Shown here piece by piece: positions 11,812 to 21,877 of a stretch of 64,000 nucleotides of DNA. Within the stretch, counting starts at the first letter, position 1; each line of letters begins with the position of its first letter. The notes under the pieces were generated by a model. The model was given only the letters and a program-made list of their open reading frames with translations, did not search any database and had not been told where the DNA came from. Both the position numbers and the translations under genes were made by a program. The stretch is from Sextonia rubra. Taxonomy: Eukaryota; Streptophyta; Magnoliopsida; Laurales; Lauraceae. Location: assembly GCA_037013555.1 (NCBI GenBank), contig JASUAD010000023.1, positions 5,766,001-5,830,000 on the forward strand, given 5' to 3'.

Positions 11812-12269
11812 TATTGTAATGGCACAACAAATGATGATGGAGATGATGACATTGAGAGCAATGCGATTCCTAGTAGATAATCCCTTTGGTATTAAGTTAA
11901 TCAGCAAGGTATTCCTCCATGACAAAGTCTTTGCTCTTTAAGTAGATTGTTTTTCTATGAAGTTTGGATATAGTTTATATTTCATTCTTGAATGAATCTT
12001 GATGAAATATGTTTATGACATTTTTTTTATAAGCCTTAAATTAGTATCTAAGTTGGCATAACTAAACAACATGAATCCATATGAAAAACCTAGATCATTC
12101 TTATTCTTTTCTATTGATATAGTGATACAGGATCTTATGGAATAAAGGGACTGCTACATACCCATATACCTGATATTTTTGCAAAACCAACATATATTCC
12201 ATCATTTTCCAATATTCTGGTTTTTTTTGGAATTCTTTTGGATTTTTTGAAGACTTTTTCAAATCACAC
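11812..12269. other. Unassigned sequence downstream of the hAT relic
   Basis: AT-rich sequence without a recognisable gene. It should include the 3' end of the hAT element, but no inverted repeat matching a 5' partner could be identified. Confidence 0.3.
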
Positions 12270-12719
12270 CGCTACCTCTATGTAGCACCCGCCATGTAGC
12301 GTTTTGACGATGGGCCGCTTCGCCCATCTCAACCACTATTTTCATCCTTGCCTACAACCAAGCATGTAGTGGTTTCTTGCCTTCTAATTACAGTTGAAAA
12401 TGGAGATGAGGTAGGGAATAGGGAGGCTCCAACCGATTTCTAAAGAAAGGATTGATTGAAAGGAGATGGAGGTTTGATATGATAGGTCTTCTACAATTTG
12501 CATTTAATCCTAGATTTTTCTATGAAATTAAAACTTAGGTCATTTGGGGTTCATTGTGCTTTGATTAAAGTCAAATGGAGTTAGGTTCAATATGAAAAAT
12601 GATGCACTCAATGAGGTGGACATGATGAGAAGAAAATGACATGTATGTGATGTAAAACCATAAAAATGCAAATTACAAAAAGCCCTTTTACCCTATCTAA
12701 GGTTGGTAAAACCCGACCT
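12270..12719 (-). mobile_element. Antisense gypsy LTR, left piece (split LTR)
   Basis: Read on the minus strand, this matches the internal part of the 3' LTR at 36400-40178. Examples are 'gcatcatttttcatattg' followed by 'ctaactccatttgac' and 'aaccccaaatgacc', against 'gcatcatctttcatattggg', 'tcaactccagttgaac' and 'actcaaatgaccc' at about 37470-37550. Its beginning is found at 18416-18559, on the other side of a same-family LTR inserted in sense orientation. The left limit is approximate. Confidence 0.65.
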
Positions 12720-13794
12720 TGTAACGTTCGATACCCCAATTAGAAGTTTGTTTGCTAATTTTTCATGATTTATGTTAATTAATAGTGTTTTAGTGTTAAT
12801 TGAGTCATGGATAGGTAAACGGGTAAACCCTAGTTTAGAGTAGGTAGTTAATCAATTTGTGATTTTAATTAAGTTAATCATACATCAATTTATAACATCA
12901 TATGCATTTTATCATGGGCATCACGAATCATAAAGTGAACCCTACCCACTTAAGACAAGTCACCTATGTAGGACCTTATGACCCTTCTTGTAAATAACCC
13001 CTAGCAAATACCCAAAATATCCAAGCAGCCTTAGCTCTATATAAAGACACACATCCCATAGTTACAACATCTTGTGCCTTCTAGATAAAACCCTAACCCC
13101 CAATCTCATCTCTACTCCATTTCCTATCCCCTCCTATCCCTTAACAAATCAAGAGTGAGTGATTAAGAGACTCTCAACTCTCATTTGAGAGTGTTTTTGT
13201 CTTTTTCTCCACATCTCCTTTACCCTTAGGTGTTTGGTTGGAAAGAAAAGCATCATTTTCACCATCGACATACCTCCCAAGTTAAGCAACCCAATCCTTT
13301 TTGAAGTTCGAGCCATTAAATAGTGCAGAAATGAATTTTCCAAAGCTTAGCCTCATTTATTTATCCTTTCAATGAATTCATCTCATCTTTTCTTCTTTTT
13401 TTCATGTCATTTCGTTAATAGTGTGTGTTTTGACCTAGGAGATTTGGGATTTCTCCATTTTGGCCTTGGATTTGGATTTGGGAGCAACGTAAGGCAAGTT
13501 TAAGCAAGTAGATAATGACATGACGGGCTATGCTATTGATTCTTTCATTAATCTATATTCTAATGCATGATTATAACTCATCTTCTCCATATTTCATTAA
13601 TGTAAGATGTCTTTGGATTTGAAATGAATGTTTTAAAATAAATGTGGGTTTGAATGAATGGGAAGGAATGGAAGTGGAAATGACCCTACATATGTTAGAT
13701 TTGATGTAACGTATGATGGGTTTCATGTAAGAGAAGTTTGGGAATGAACAGGGGAAAGTTCAAACCCAAACAACCTGAAATGCAAAATCACACA

Positions 13795-13890
13795 TCAGGT
13801 CTGATAAATCAGACAGGTGTTCGATCAATTAAATTAGCATTCTTCATTAGGTCTGATTGATTGGACCCAAGCCCGATAAATCGGGCAAAC
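13795..13890. repeat. Palindromic motif cluster in LTR copy 1
   Basis: Two exact hairpin-forming words, TCTGATAAATCAGA (13800-13813) and CCCGATAAATCGGG (13872-13885), share the core GATAAATC but have different compensating arms. Between them lie partial forms (ttcgatcaatt, gtctgattgattgg). Other LTR copies carry unrelated palindromic words at a comparable position. Confidence 0.75.
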
Positions 13891-14074
13891 CCTATTTTTC
13901 AAGAAAATTATTTATTTATTTAATTATTTTATTTACTTAAAATCCTTTCTACAAAGCTTCTTTTCAAGACTAATATAATTTGACTTAATAGGGTCAGGTA
14001 TACCTTAGGGAACCTTAAGCTTGATTATGGGGTCAAGTATAACATTAAAACACTAAGTAGACCTTATGACTATA

Positions 14075-15281
14075 TAGCGTTGATGAAAAAAACGGCTAAT
14101 ACTCGTACGTATCGGCTGATACGTACTAGTATCGGCTGGTACCATTTTGATAAAACACTATGGAATAGTATTGACCACACCCTCTCAAAATGTCCCCAAG
14201 TTATCAGGATATATTAGCTGATATTTCAAAATATCAACTAGAATTGATATATCGGCCGATATTTTGAAATATCAGCTGATATTTTTAAAATATCGGCCAC
14301 ATTTACATAAAAGCACTAAAATTCTAGTTTTTTCTCCCCTTTTTCCTTTTTTTTTATCATATATGTGATTATATGACACGTCAATATTTTTTATATTTCT
14401 GAATTTATTGTTGGATTGTTAAAAATGGTATTAGGAAAATAAAATAATTAATGTTTCATTTAAAATGTGCTGTTTTGAGATTCCAAATGCTCTACATAAA
14501 TGTATTTCCTAGTTTTTATTATATTTTGGACCTTAGTTCAAATGTTTTATAAATTGTGCCATGTGTTCTTTTATTTTGAAGAAACTAAATCAAAATGATG
14601 TGTAATATTGATCCGGCATGGAACCATGGTGTAAAAGCTGAAAGTAAACATAAAATTAAATGTAATTATTGCCAAAAAGTCATAAATGAAGGGATAACTA
14701 GATTGAAGCAACACTTTACTCATATGTAAGGCTAAGTTGCAAAGTGTCTTAAAGTGTGCATTCATTCTCTCCAATTGCTTTATGATTATTTTACTGTCAT
14801 TATGTAATATGCTATATTAATGTTCATGTTCTTAAATTTCACAACTTGCTTAATAATTGAGTGATGATTATGAATGATTAATAAATCTTGATAGGAGTAT
14901 AGACTATACAAGACACCAACACTATATATAAATTATAAATAAGTTGTATTCTCTAAAATTTCACACTAATAAATAGTTCATCAGTTATAATTATGATTCT
15001 TAAAAAAAATCACAATTTTAGATAAGACAGTGATATAGGATGTCATAACCTAGGGGGACAGATAATTTGATTTATACTTGTTACTAATGAAAAAAAAAAC
15101 ATTGTTTTCTAACATTTTCTAATATTTTGAAATTTTTGGATATTTTTTTAATTTTTTTAGAATAAAAAAATTCACACCGCGACGACCGTGACGGATTGCG
15201 AACCATGACTAATACCGATACCATATTGGTTTTTGGTACCGACCGATACTGTGACTGATACCGTGATTTTCATCCATGCTA
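14075..15281 (+). mobile_element. Non-autonomous hAT derivative with a BED-finger exon
   Basis: The ends form an imperfect inverted repeat: TAGCGTTGATGAAAA at 14075 against TAGCATGGATGAAAA read inward from 15281. Subterminal DNA is rich in repeats of 'tatcggc(t/c)gatac' (14095-14285) and 'ggtaccgaccgatac' (15235-15250), as in BED-type hAT ends. The only coding remnant is a BED finger exon at 14595-14725. The DUF659 and dimerisation parts are absent, so this is an internal-deletion derivative that would need a transposase in trans. The 8-bp flanks (tgactata and tgtggact) do not match. Confidence 0.75.
14595..14725 (+). pseudogene. Isolated hAT BED-finger exon
   Basis: An uninterrupted frame of 43 codons reads NIDPAWNHGVKAESKHKIKC and then YCQKVINEGITRLKQH: an intact Cys-x2-Cys with the paired His residues of a BED finger. 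It ends at 'atgtaagg', a good splice donor, so it was the first coding exon of a spliced transposase gene. No downstream exon exists within the element. Confidence 0.8.
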
Positions 15282-16066
15282 TGTGGACTTTAACCTTTGG
15301 AATCCATACACCTTACATTTGACCAATGGAATCAATGAAGTAAACAAGGAGCATGCTAGCTATCGTGAATCATTGTTAGATGTTCCGGTTAATTCTAATG
15401 TCATACTCTTATGTGTGGACATAAGAGTCTAATACCCGTATTCATATACAACGCAGCACCAAGAACTTTGATAACACCAACATTGGGCGGCTTATAGTCA
15501 CAAGAAGGCTAAGGAAATGGGCATCTTAGATTAAATTGTCTTGGAAAACATCCTTATCTCTTAACAATTTGGAATTTATGCATATTTATACACTATCTGC
15601 TCTTATCTTTCAGTTCAATTATGTTCAGTTATATCCTTTTATTTTCGTATATTGTCTTTGTTTATTGTTATTCATATTTGGAAACAACATACTTCAGTTA
15701 CCGTTATATGATGTGCAAGTAAGTTATGACCCATAAAATATGCACAAGTGTGTGGTATGTTTTCATCATTATTTATCCATGGAGTCAACACCATTAAGCT
15801 TTACTCTATGAGGCCTAACAAGGTTGACTATGAGTTTGATATTATAGACCACTATAGTTGGATTCCAATAGGAGTATGTCAGAATTCCACTTGGTAATCA
15901 AGTCGTTACTTGATTTGCATCCCTTATATCACTACTCCCCACGTTGGGAGCAGCTAGTCATGTGGATTGCCAATTTACAAGTACATTTTGTGTTATATAT
16001 GATTTTCATACACATGCTTATTATACGCTAACATGCCTAGCCATGCTTTTGACCTCTTTCAATTAT

Positions 16067-17701
16067 TCATAAGTCCTTAAAAATGCATCATTTTATGTGT
16101 ACTTTTAGGAATTTTAAGGACTTATTCATTTGAAATTTCTTCGTTTAGTTGGAATTCATGTTTTTTCTGATTTAAGAAATCATTATTAAGTTTTCTTGTG
16201 AAAATCATTAAAAATCACAAATTTTCCATAAAATCATAAAACTTTCCATTTTGGATTTCTATTTTTAGAAGATTTTTCAAATTCATGATTTTACATGAAA
16301 TGAGAAAATTTCTCATCATCTTTACTTAATTAAAGAGAAATCATGATCAGTGATGTGGATTTATGTAGTCATTTTATGTAAATTGGGCCCGCATTAGTGC
16401 ATTTGAGATTTTTAAAATTGTTAAATTAATTGAAAATCACTTTTATTTGTAGGAAAATTGGAGAGAAGGTCCCACAATCAAAACTTGAAGCCAAGCCACA
16501 CCAAGGTGGAAGATCCCTTGCAAGAGAGGAAAAAGGAGAAGATTTCTTAAATTTGGAAAGTGAAAAAAAATGAAAGGAAAGAGGAAAAAAAACATGCAAC
16601 CCACTTTCCAATTTGAAAGCATCCCACCAACTCACATCTTACATTCTCTTTCTATTCTATTTCTATTCAAATACTATTTACATGGCCCACCCATCATTCT
16701 AACTCATCACATATTATATTCGAAGTACACTTTCTATTCCATAGTTCACGCCACTCTTTTATCTCTCTCTTCATACTCATTTTTTAAATATACAACTCAA
16801 ACTTCTCTCTCTCACCCTACATCTCATGCCCAGTCACATCTCCAAACACCACCCTCCCATCATCTCTCTCATATATTCATATATATATATATATATCACA
16901 AAGTGGGAAAAACTTATGCCCAAACCCATCTTCATCTATCTCTTTTCTTTCCATCTCATCACAACCAAAAGTGGGGTTTGGCCAAGCCCACATTTGGATC
17001 CATCCTCTCCATATCATCTTCTCCTTTCATCTAATCCTACTTGGTGATGCATGAAAATAAGAGCATGGATTACGCACTAAGTCCCCTCTTTTTGATGTCT
17101 TGATCTATGATAAGGGTAGATATCTTTTTCAAGTTTTAATTATTTTTGGAGAATTATTGGGTGCATTGATTCATTTAATTTTAAATACACAATTAGTGAG
17201 GTCAAGGTATTTCGCCTTAGATCGGCATCGTATGTTTGTGTGTGATGACAGCGTGCACTTGGTGCAGTGTTTTTATAAATTTTTATTAATTCTGCCAATA
17301 CAGTGTTTTAATTTCCAAAAATAAGAGAAACCATCATTCTTTTTATTTTATTCTTATTATATCTGAATGTTTTATTTTTTATTTTTAATTTAGTGCATGG
17401 TTATTTATTCTTTTACATTGGTTTTTTGATTTAGTTTATTGTTTTGCAGTCTCTAGTTCTAAGATTGTTTTAGTTTAGGATTTTAGGTTAGGTTTAATTA
17501 GTGATTTTTTTTCAGATTTGGAATTGTAATTTAAATTTATTTTTCAGAAGTAATAGTGTGTATTTTTGTAGATTTTATTAGGGTAGCTTTAGTTTTTCAA
17601 TTAGGACAGGTTTTTTACGAATATTAGCTCCCTGTGGATACGATCTTGGACTCATTGGTAAAACTACATCAAGACCTTGCACTTGGGGTCCACGTTGATC
17701 A
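16067..17701 (+). mobile_element. Solo LTR, family B (TGATAAGTCC...GATCA)
   Basis: A 1,635-bp LTR beginning tcataagtccttaaaaatgc (the first G mutated to C) and ending 'ccacgttgatca', with a perfect ATTAT duplication at 16062-16066 and 17702-17706. The end region has the phrase 'tccctgtggatacgat' seen in many plant gypsy LTRs. No internal sequence remains, so it arose by LTR-LTR recombination. A diverged partial copy lies in opposite orientation at 18691-19554. The 154-codon open frame at 16570 is pyrimidine-rich LTR sequence, not a gene. Confidence 0.85.
16878..16896. repeat. (AT)n microsatellite
   Basis: Nine AT dinucleotides within the family B solo LTR, just downstream of a CT-rich tract. 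Confidence 0.95.
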
Positions 17702-18415
17702 ATTATCACGTCCTAACTCTGTTCGGTACATCATATAATTTACCTTTTTAGTTCTTGTTGAGTTGGGTACTCAAGGGTGCTGCCTTTGGTGTTGTAGGAG
17801 AAAATCCCGGCCCAGACCTAGTTATCACGAGCACTCGGATGATCTTGCACAAGTTCCTCTGGGACTAACTGAGTGGGGTCCTAAGGATGTCTTTTCTTAG
17901 ATATAAACAAAGAGCACCTCATGGTTACGGCATTTAGAGATCATGGAGATATGGATCTCTTTGTTTATTATGTCATCATCTTTTATTTGAGATACTATGT
18001 TTATTTTTATATTGGTAGACATGTATTTATTATTGATCTTTGACCATCCCGCACTTAACGCACTTTATCATACTTATGCACTTATTTATGTTAGTATACA
18101 TTTGGACATGTAGACTTTCTTTTGGATCATGTCGAATCCAGTATCTATGTATGAAATTTATTATGAATTGATTTAAATTAGTATTGATTTGCTTTATGCC
18201 ATCACATGTGGTTTATGAGTATGCTTAGCACCTAGGCTTTCTAAAGGTTACTTTAAATATTTTGTGCTTATGGATCTTCCTCACACGTTGAAATGTGAAA
18301 ATCTCCCTTGTAGATTTCATATTTGTCTTAGTGCGATACAAGTTACTATGAGATTACATCTTGACGCATCACAGGTCTAGCTAGATTACCCTAATCTTGG
18401 GCTCAAGGTGTAATA

Positions 18416-18559
18416 GGCCCAAACTACCTCTCCATGACCCTTATAAATCAAAATACACAATTAAAGCAAAAACAACATTATTTAACACAAAAATAGATTA
18501 TCAGCACAAAACTCAATTAATTAGTAGTAAACTTGATTAAATTGGGTTGAGACCTTACA
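18416..18559 (-). mobile_element. Antisense gypsy LTR, first 144 bases (split LTR)
   Basis: On the minus strand this starts tgtaaggtctcaacccaatt directly after a purine-rich tract (18560-18570, GTGGGGAGGGA on the minus strand), so it is the beginning of a 3' LTR. It is cut off at 18416 by the sense LTR 12720-18415 and continues at 12719 and leftward. Confidence 0.8.
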
Positions 18560-18690
18560 TCCCTCCCCACTTAGGAGCATTCAGTCCTTTGAATAAAACA
18601 TACTTAGGCAAAAAACTAGGGATATTTCTGAGCCACTTGTTCCTAAAGCTCTCACATAGGTTCTTCTGCACTATGGCATGTGTTGTTTCC
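18560..18690 (-). pseudogene. Chromovirus pol C-terminus with polypurine tract
   Basis: The minus strand encodes the end of a chromodomain-type integrase in shifting frames: EEPM, ELEEQ-like and QKYP pieces, then LFKGLNAPKWGGM directly before the polypurine tract and LTR. In chromoviruses the chromodomain targets integration to heterochromatin. Only the last 40 or so codons remain. To the right the element is replaced by a family B LTR fragment. Confidence 0.7.
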
Positions 18691-19554
18691 TTCTTTCTTT
18701 ATTATTTGATCTCCATGCAAACGGCAACTTTCGTCTGTTGCAAAATTCTCCTTCTTGTCTTGGAATTATTAAAGATAATTGGAGAAAGATATCTTGAGTT
18801 TTCTTGCAACAAATTTGAATCAATTTCAACTCCCATGGGGATGTCTAACTCATGCAAGAAACTTTCAAAATTTGCATTATTTGGTTCATATGCAAAAAAT
18901 CTTCCCATGCGGTTTTCCTTCCATGCAATTTCCAAGAAATTATCTTTGGATTATCAAAAAGATAATTTAAATTGTGAAAATAATTGCCGTGGACCCCCCT
19001 TGGCTATCCCACATGTGTGAACTCACACATGTGCATGTGTGAGGCCCCTTCATGCCAAATTGTCTAACTTTTCTTGAAAATTCCATGTTCTCTTTTTTTT
19101 TTCCTTCAAAAATACTTTATTTGCCCTAATCCTTGGCTGTGGGACCCATTTATTCAATTTGCTACAAGAAAAAAGTGACATATTATGTGAAAAGATATTT
19201 TTACTCCTAAGTCACAAATGCTTGAATGCGGGTCTGTCTCACATGAAATGATATTATGTAATGACAGCATTGTACATGATTTTACATAGATAAACTAATG
19301 ATGATGAGAAAACATTTCATTTTATGAGAAACCTAGATTGTGCAAAACTTTCCAAAAATAGCATTCTAAAAATGACATGTTTCATGATTTTATGCAAAAA
19401 GTGTGATCTTTGAGAAAATTATGCACGAAAACACTACAGTGAATCCAAGATGCATAAAATCATGATTTCTCTCTAAATGAGGCTTGTTTGGATGGATAAG
19501 TCCTTGAAATTATCAAAAATATACTTGAAAATGTGCATTTTTAAGGACTTATCA
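18691..19554 (-). mobile_element. Family B LTR fragment (antisense)
   Basis: Read on the minus strand from 19554 it begins tgataagtccttaaaaatgc and follows the first 860 or so bases of the solo LTR at 16067, with shared phrases such as 'gagaaa-ttttctcatcatc', 'cccgcatt' and 'gtcccaca'. Its 3' half is missing. It contains a near-perfect palindrome TCACACATGTGCATGTGTGA at 19023-19042. The 157-codon plus-strand frame at 18547 spans this fragment and the chromodomain remnant and is not a gene. Confidence 0.75.
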
Positions 19555-19733
19555 GGCACAACTTAGACAACAGCAATAGCCACCTAGGCAAGATCAAGGG
19601 TAAAGCATAGCAAAGATAGTGCCAGCGGAGGCCAGGATAGCATCAAAGGTAGTAGCCACCCTAGCAGCAAAGGTATCAACAGACTGGACTGGTCTATGCC
19701 TTAACCCATGAGGATATAGAGGTCACAAGCAAC
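19555..19733 (+). pseudogene. Gypsy gag end and start of protease
   Basis: Gln-rich linker sequence ends in VYALTHEDIEVTS at 19691-19733, the usual lead-in to the chromovirus protease. The codon after this point is cut by the solo copia LTR, and the frame continues in register at 21262 once the LTR and one duplication copy are set aside. Confidence 0.8.
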
Positions 19734-21261
19734 TGTTAGATTTTGTGGACTCAATCCATCAGTTGATGTAATAAATTGATTAATTTCTTTATTTATCAAT
19801 AAAATCATGCTTTGCTTTCATGAGATGAGTGTTATTTTACTAATTTATGCACATGACCAATACATATGACATAATGGTTCATGAGTTGAACCGGGTCCCA
19901 TTAGTATATTAGATGTGATATATGTGCATGGATGAGATCCACACGCGGGAGATATATGTCACAAATCTTATACTTAAATAGCTTCACAACCAGTAATGAG
20001 ACTGGGCATCTTATTTGATAAGGTTGCAGCACTTTGATCAATATGAGACAGTGTGATTTGTCCCGATCATCAGAATGTAAGATTCTGGATCACGGTGCTG
20101 GTACATTGGATGTATTGAAGGACCATGAGATGCACCTTATGGAATTCCGTCTCAATAATAAGGTATGCTCTCATAATTCCCTAGCAATAGGCTCTCAATC
20201 CTGAGACATTGATGAACTCAAGTTTCTATCTATTCATTTGCTTTGAGTCACTAATGAGTGAGGCCAACTATAGGTTAACACCTCGGTGTCTTGGGTATGT
20301 GGTAGTAGAACTGTGGGAACATTGAATGATCAAGATGGAATCTATCTCTATTATCCCCTTGTGCCAATTAATAGATTTGTCATTAGTAAGTGCGCACCCA
20401 TCTCAATTAAGAGTTAATTGGATGGTACTGATGATTACTGTGATTAATTGGGGCTCAAGGATAATAAGATGTGGAACTTAGATTGGAAGAGACGGATTTA
20501 TTCCAATTGATCCATGGATATTGATAGAGGGCCTACTTGTGGTAATTGGGAAGTTTAGGGTCTTCATTGTAATTTATTCCTAAGACTGGAGTGCAATTGC
20601 ATTTATATAGTGGTGTTATTTGCAATTAACTATGGGCCCGGATTGCACATGAGATGTGGGGTCGCGGTGTTCCAGTTAGAGCTAGCTTTCTAAGGAATCC
20701 GTAGTGGTCCCCACGCTAGCCCAAGTTATTGAAAAATACTAATCCGACTCGAACTCTAGAAAGAAGGGATTAGAAAGAAGAAAGTTACTTTGGAAGTAAG
20801 ACCTCTATTTCAATTAGGCAAGGAAGAGGTTTGTAAGTTTATAAAATCTCTTGGACGTCCAGAAGAGTCTCTCTCACACCCAAAACCCTTTCGTGCAAGA
20901 GTTGCACGAGTTTCTCTCTCCTTCTCTCTTCTAGTTCCTTGGAATTTTGAGTTGGGATTTCTCCTAAAGATTCCACCACTCTTCTTGAGAAAAGAAGTCT
21001 AATTCGGGTCATAGTGTGGAAAGCTAAGAGGTGTTGAAGAAATCCATTAGAGCACTGCGGATCTCCAAAGGTATAATCTACTTCTTGCATGTCGTAGATT
21101 ATTATGGATGTTTAGTGCTGATAGAATATTTACTATACATGGTCACGAGATTGAGGGTAATGCATCCTGGATTAGGTTTTGGTCTTATGGATAGTTGAGC
21201 CCTGTGTCAAGTGGGTCAAAAGTTTTAAAAATCTATCCACGAGACCCACCTACTTCCAACA
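19734..21261 (+). mobile_element. Solo copia-type LTR, 1,528 bp
   Basis: It starts TGTTAGATTTTGTGGACT and ends 'cacctacttccaaca', giving TG...CA termini with short inverted ends. It is flanked by a perfect 5-bp duplication GCAAC (19729-19733 and 21262-21266). No PBS, polypurine tract or coding sequence is inside. A TATA-like 'catttatatagtgg' near 20600 followed by a pyrimidine-rich leader supports the plus orientation, which is less certain than the boundaries. It interrupts the protease region of the host gypsy element. Confidence 0.92.
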
Positions 21262-21877
21262 GCAACATCATAGATGGTAAGCTGTCGGTCTATGATAATG
21301 AGGCTTGGGTGCTATTTGATCTAGGACCCACTCATTCCTATGTAGCACCTCACTTTCTTAGCGACCTATGAGAGCAGCAAGCACAGCTAACTTATATCCT
21401 TACATTTACTAGCCTAATAGGCAAAAGAGTAGTCTACAAGGTTTGTTCTCTAGGCTGTAGATTTCAAGTGGCCAAGTTGTAGATGCCAATATATTTGACC
21501 ATGTTGGCGAAATATTACTTTAATGTTGGCTTATGAGGTGCAGAGCCTATATGGACTATCACCTTTCATGTGGATGAAGCTGGTCCTAGTGTGTTGTTTA
21601 AGGGCATGAAGAAGCATCGGACAACATGCTAGTTTCAGTGCTTAGGCCAGAGCATTTGAACTGCAATGGCTCCAAGGGTTATATTGCCTTCATCTCTGAG
21701 GAAAAGAAACTCGAGAAGCTTGAAGAGATCCCTATAGTATGTGAGTTCCTAGATGTATTTCCAGATGAGGTTCTTGGTCTAACTATAAAGCTTATGCCTA
21801 GGACAACCCTAATTTCTAATGACCTATATAAGATGGCGCCTGCAAAGTTTCATGAGTGAAAGATTCAATTGCATGAT
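21262..21877 (+). pseudogene. Gypsy protease and RT N-terminus
   Basis: The protease reads DNEAWVLFDLGPTHSYVAPH; the catalytic Asp is present in DLGPTHS, where the family has DSGATHS. The RT lead-in (21626-21859) has EKLEEIPIVCEFLDVFPDEV and LISNDLYKMAPAKF, matching the chromovirus pattern before RT motif 1. Three stops lie between them. The frame is cut at 21877 by a solo LTR and resumes at 25364. Confidence 0.85.

Larger units (their letters stand above)
12720..18415 (+). mobile_element. Long gypsy LTR (copy 1), probably solo, with two nested insertions
   Basis: It starts TGTAACGTTCGATACCCC and ends 'cttgggctcaaggtgtaata', matching the start and end pattern of the 3' LTR at 36400-40178. 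A TATA-like 'ctctatataaagacac' lies near 13036. Removing the nested hAT (14075-15281) and the solo LTR (16067-17701) leaves about 2.8 kb, similar to the other copies. No internal region adjoins either end, so it is a solo LTR. It splits an antisense LTR of the same family. The flanking pentamers (gacct at 12715-12719 and ggccc at 18416-18420) match only at three of five bases, so the duplication is uncertain. Confidence 0.7.

Noticed and set aside
16570..17034. 154-codon open frame that could be called a small gene
   Set aside because: It lies wholly inside a solo LTR with a confirmed duplication and is rich in Ser, His, Pro and Thr from a pyrimidine-rich, low-stop stretch. A second frame is open at the same place and there is no domain.
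18547..19020. 157-codon plus-strand open frame
   Set aside because: It runs across the antisense chromodomain tail, polypurine tract and an LTR fragment, so it is antisense noise.
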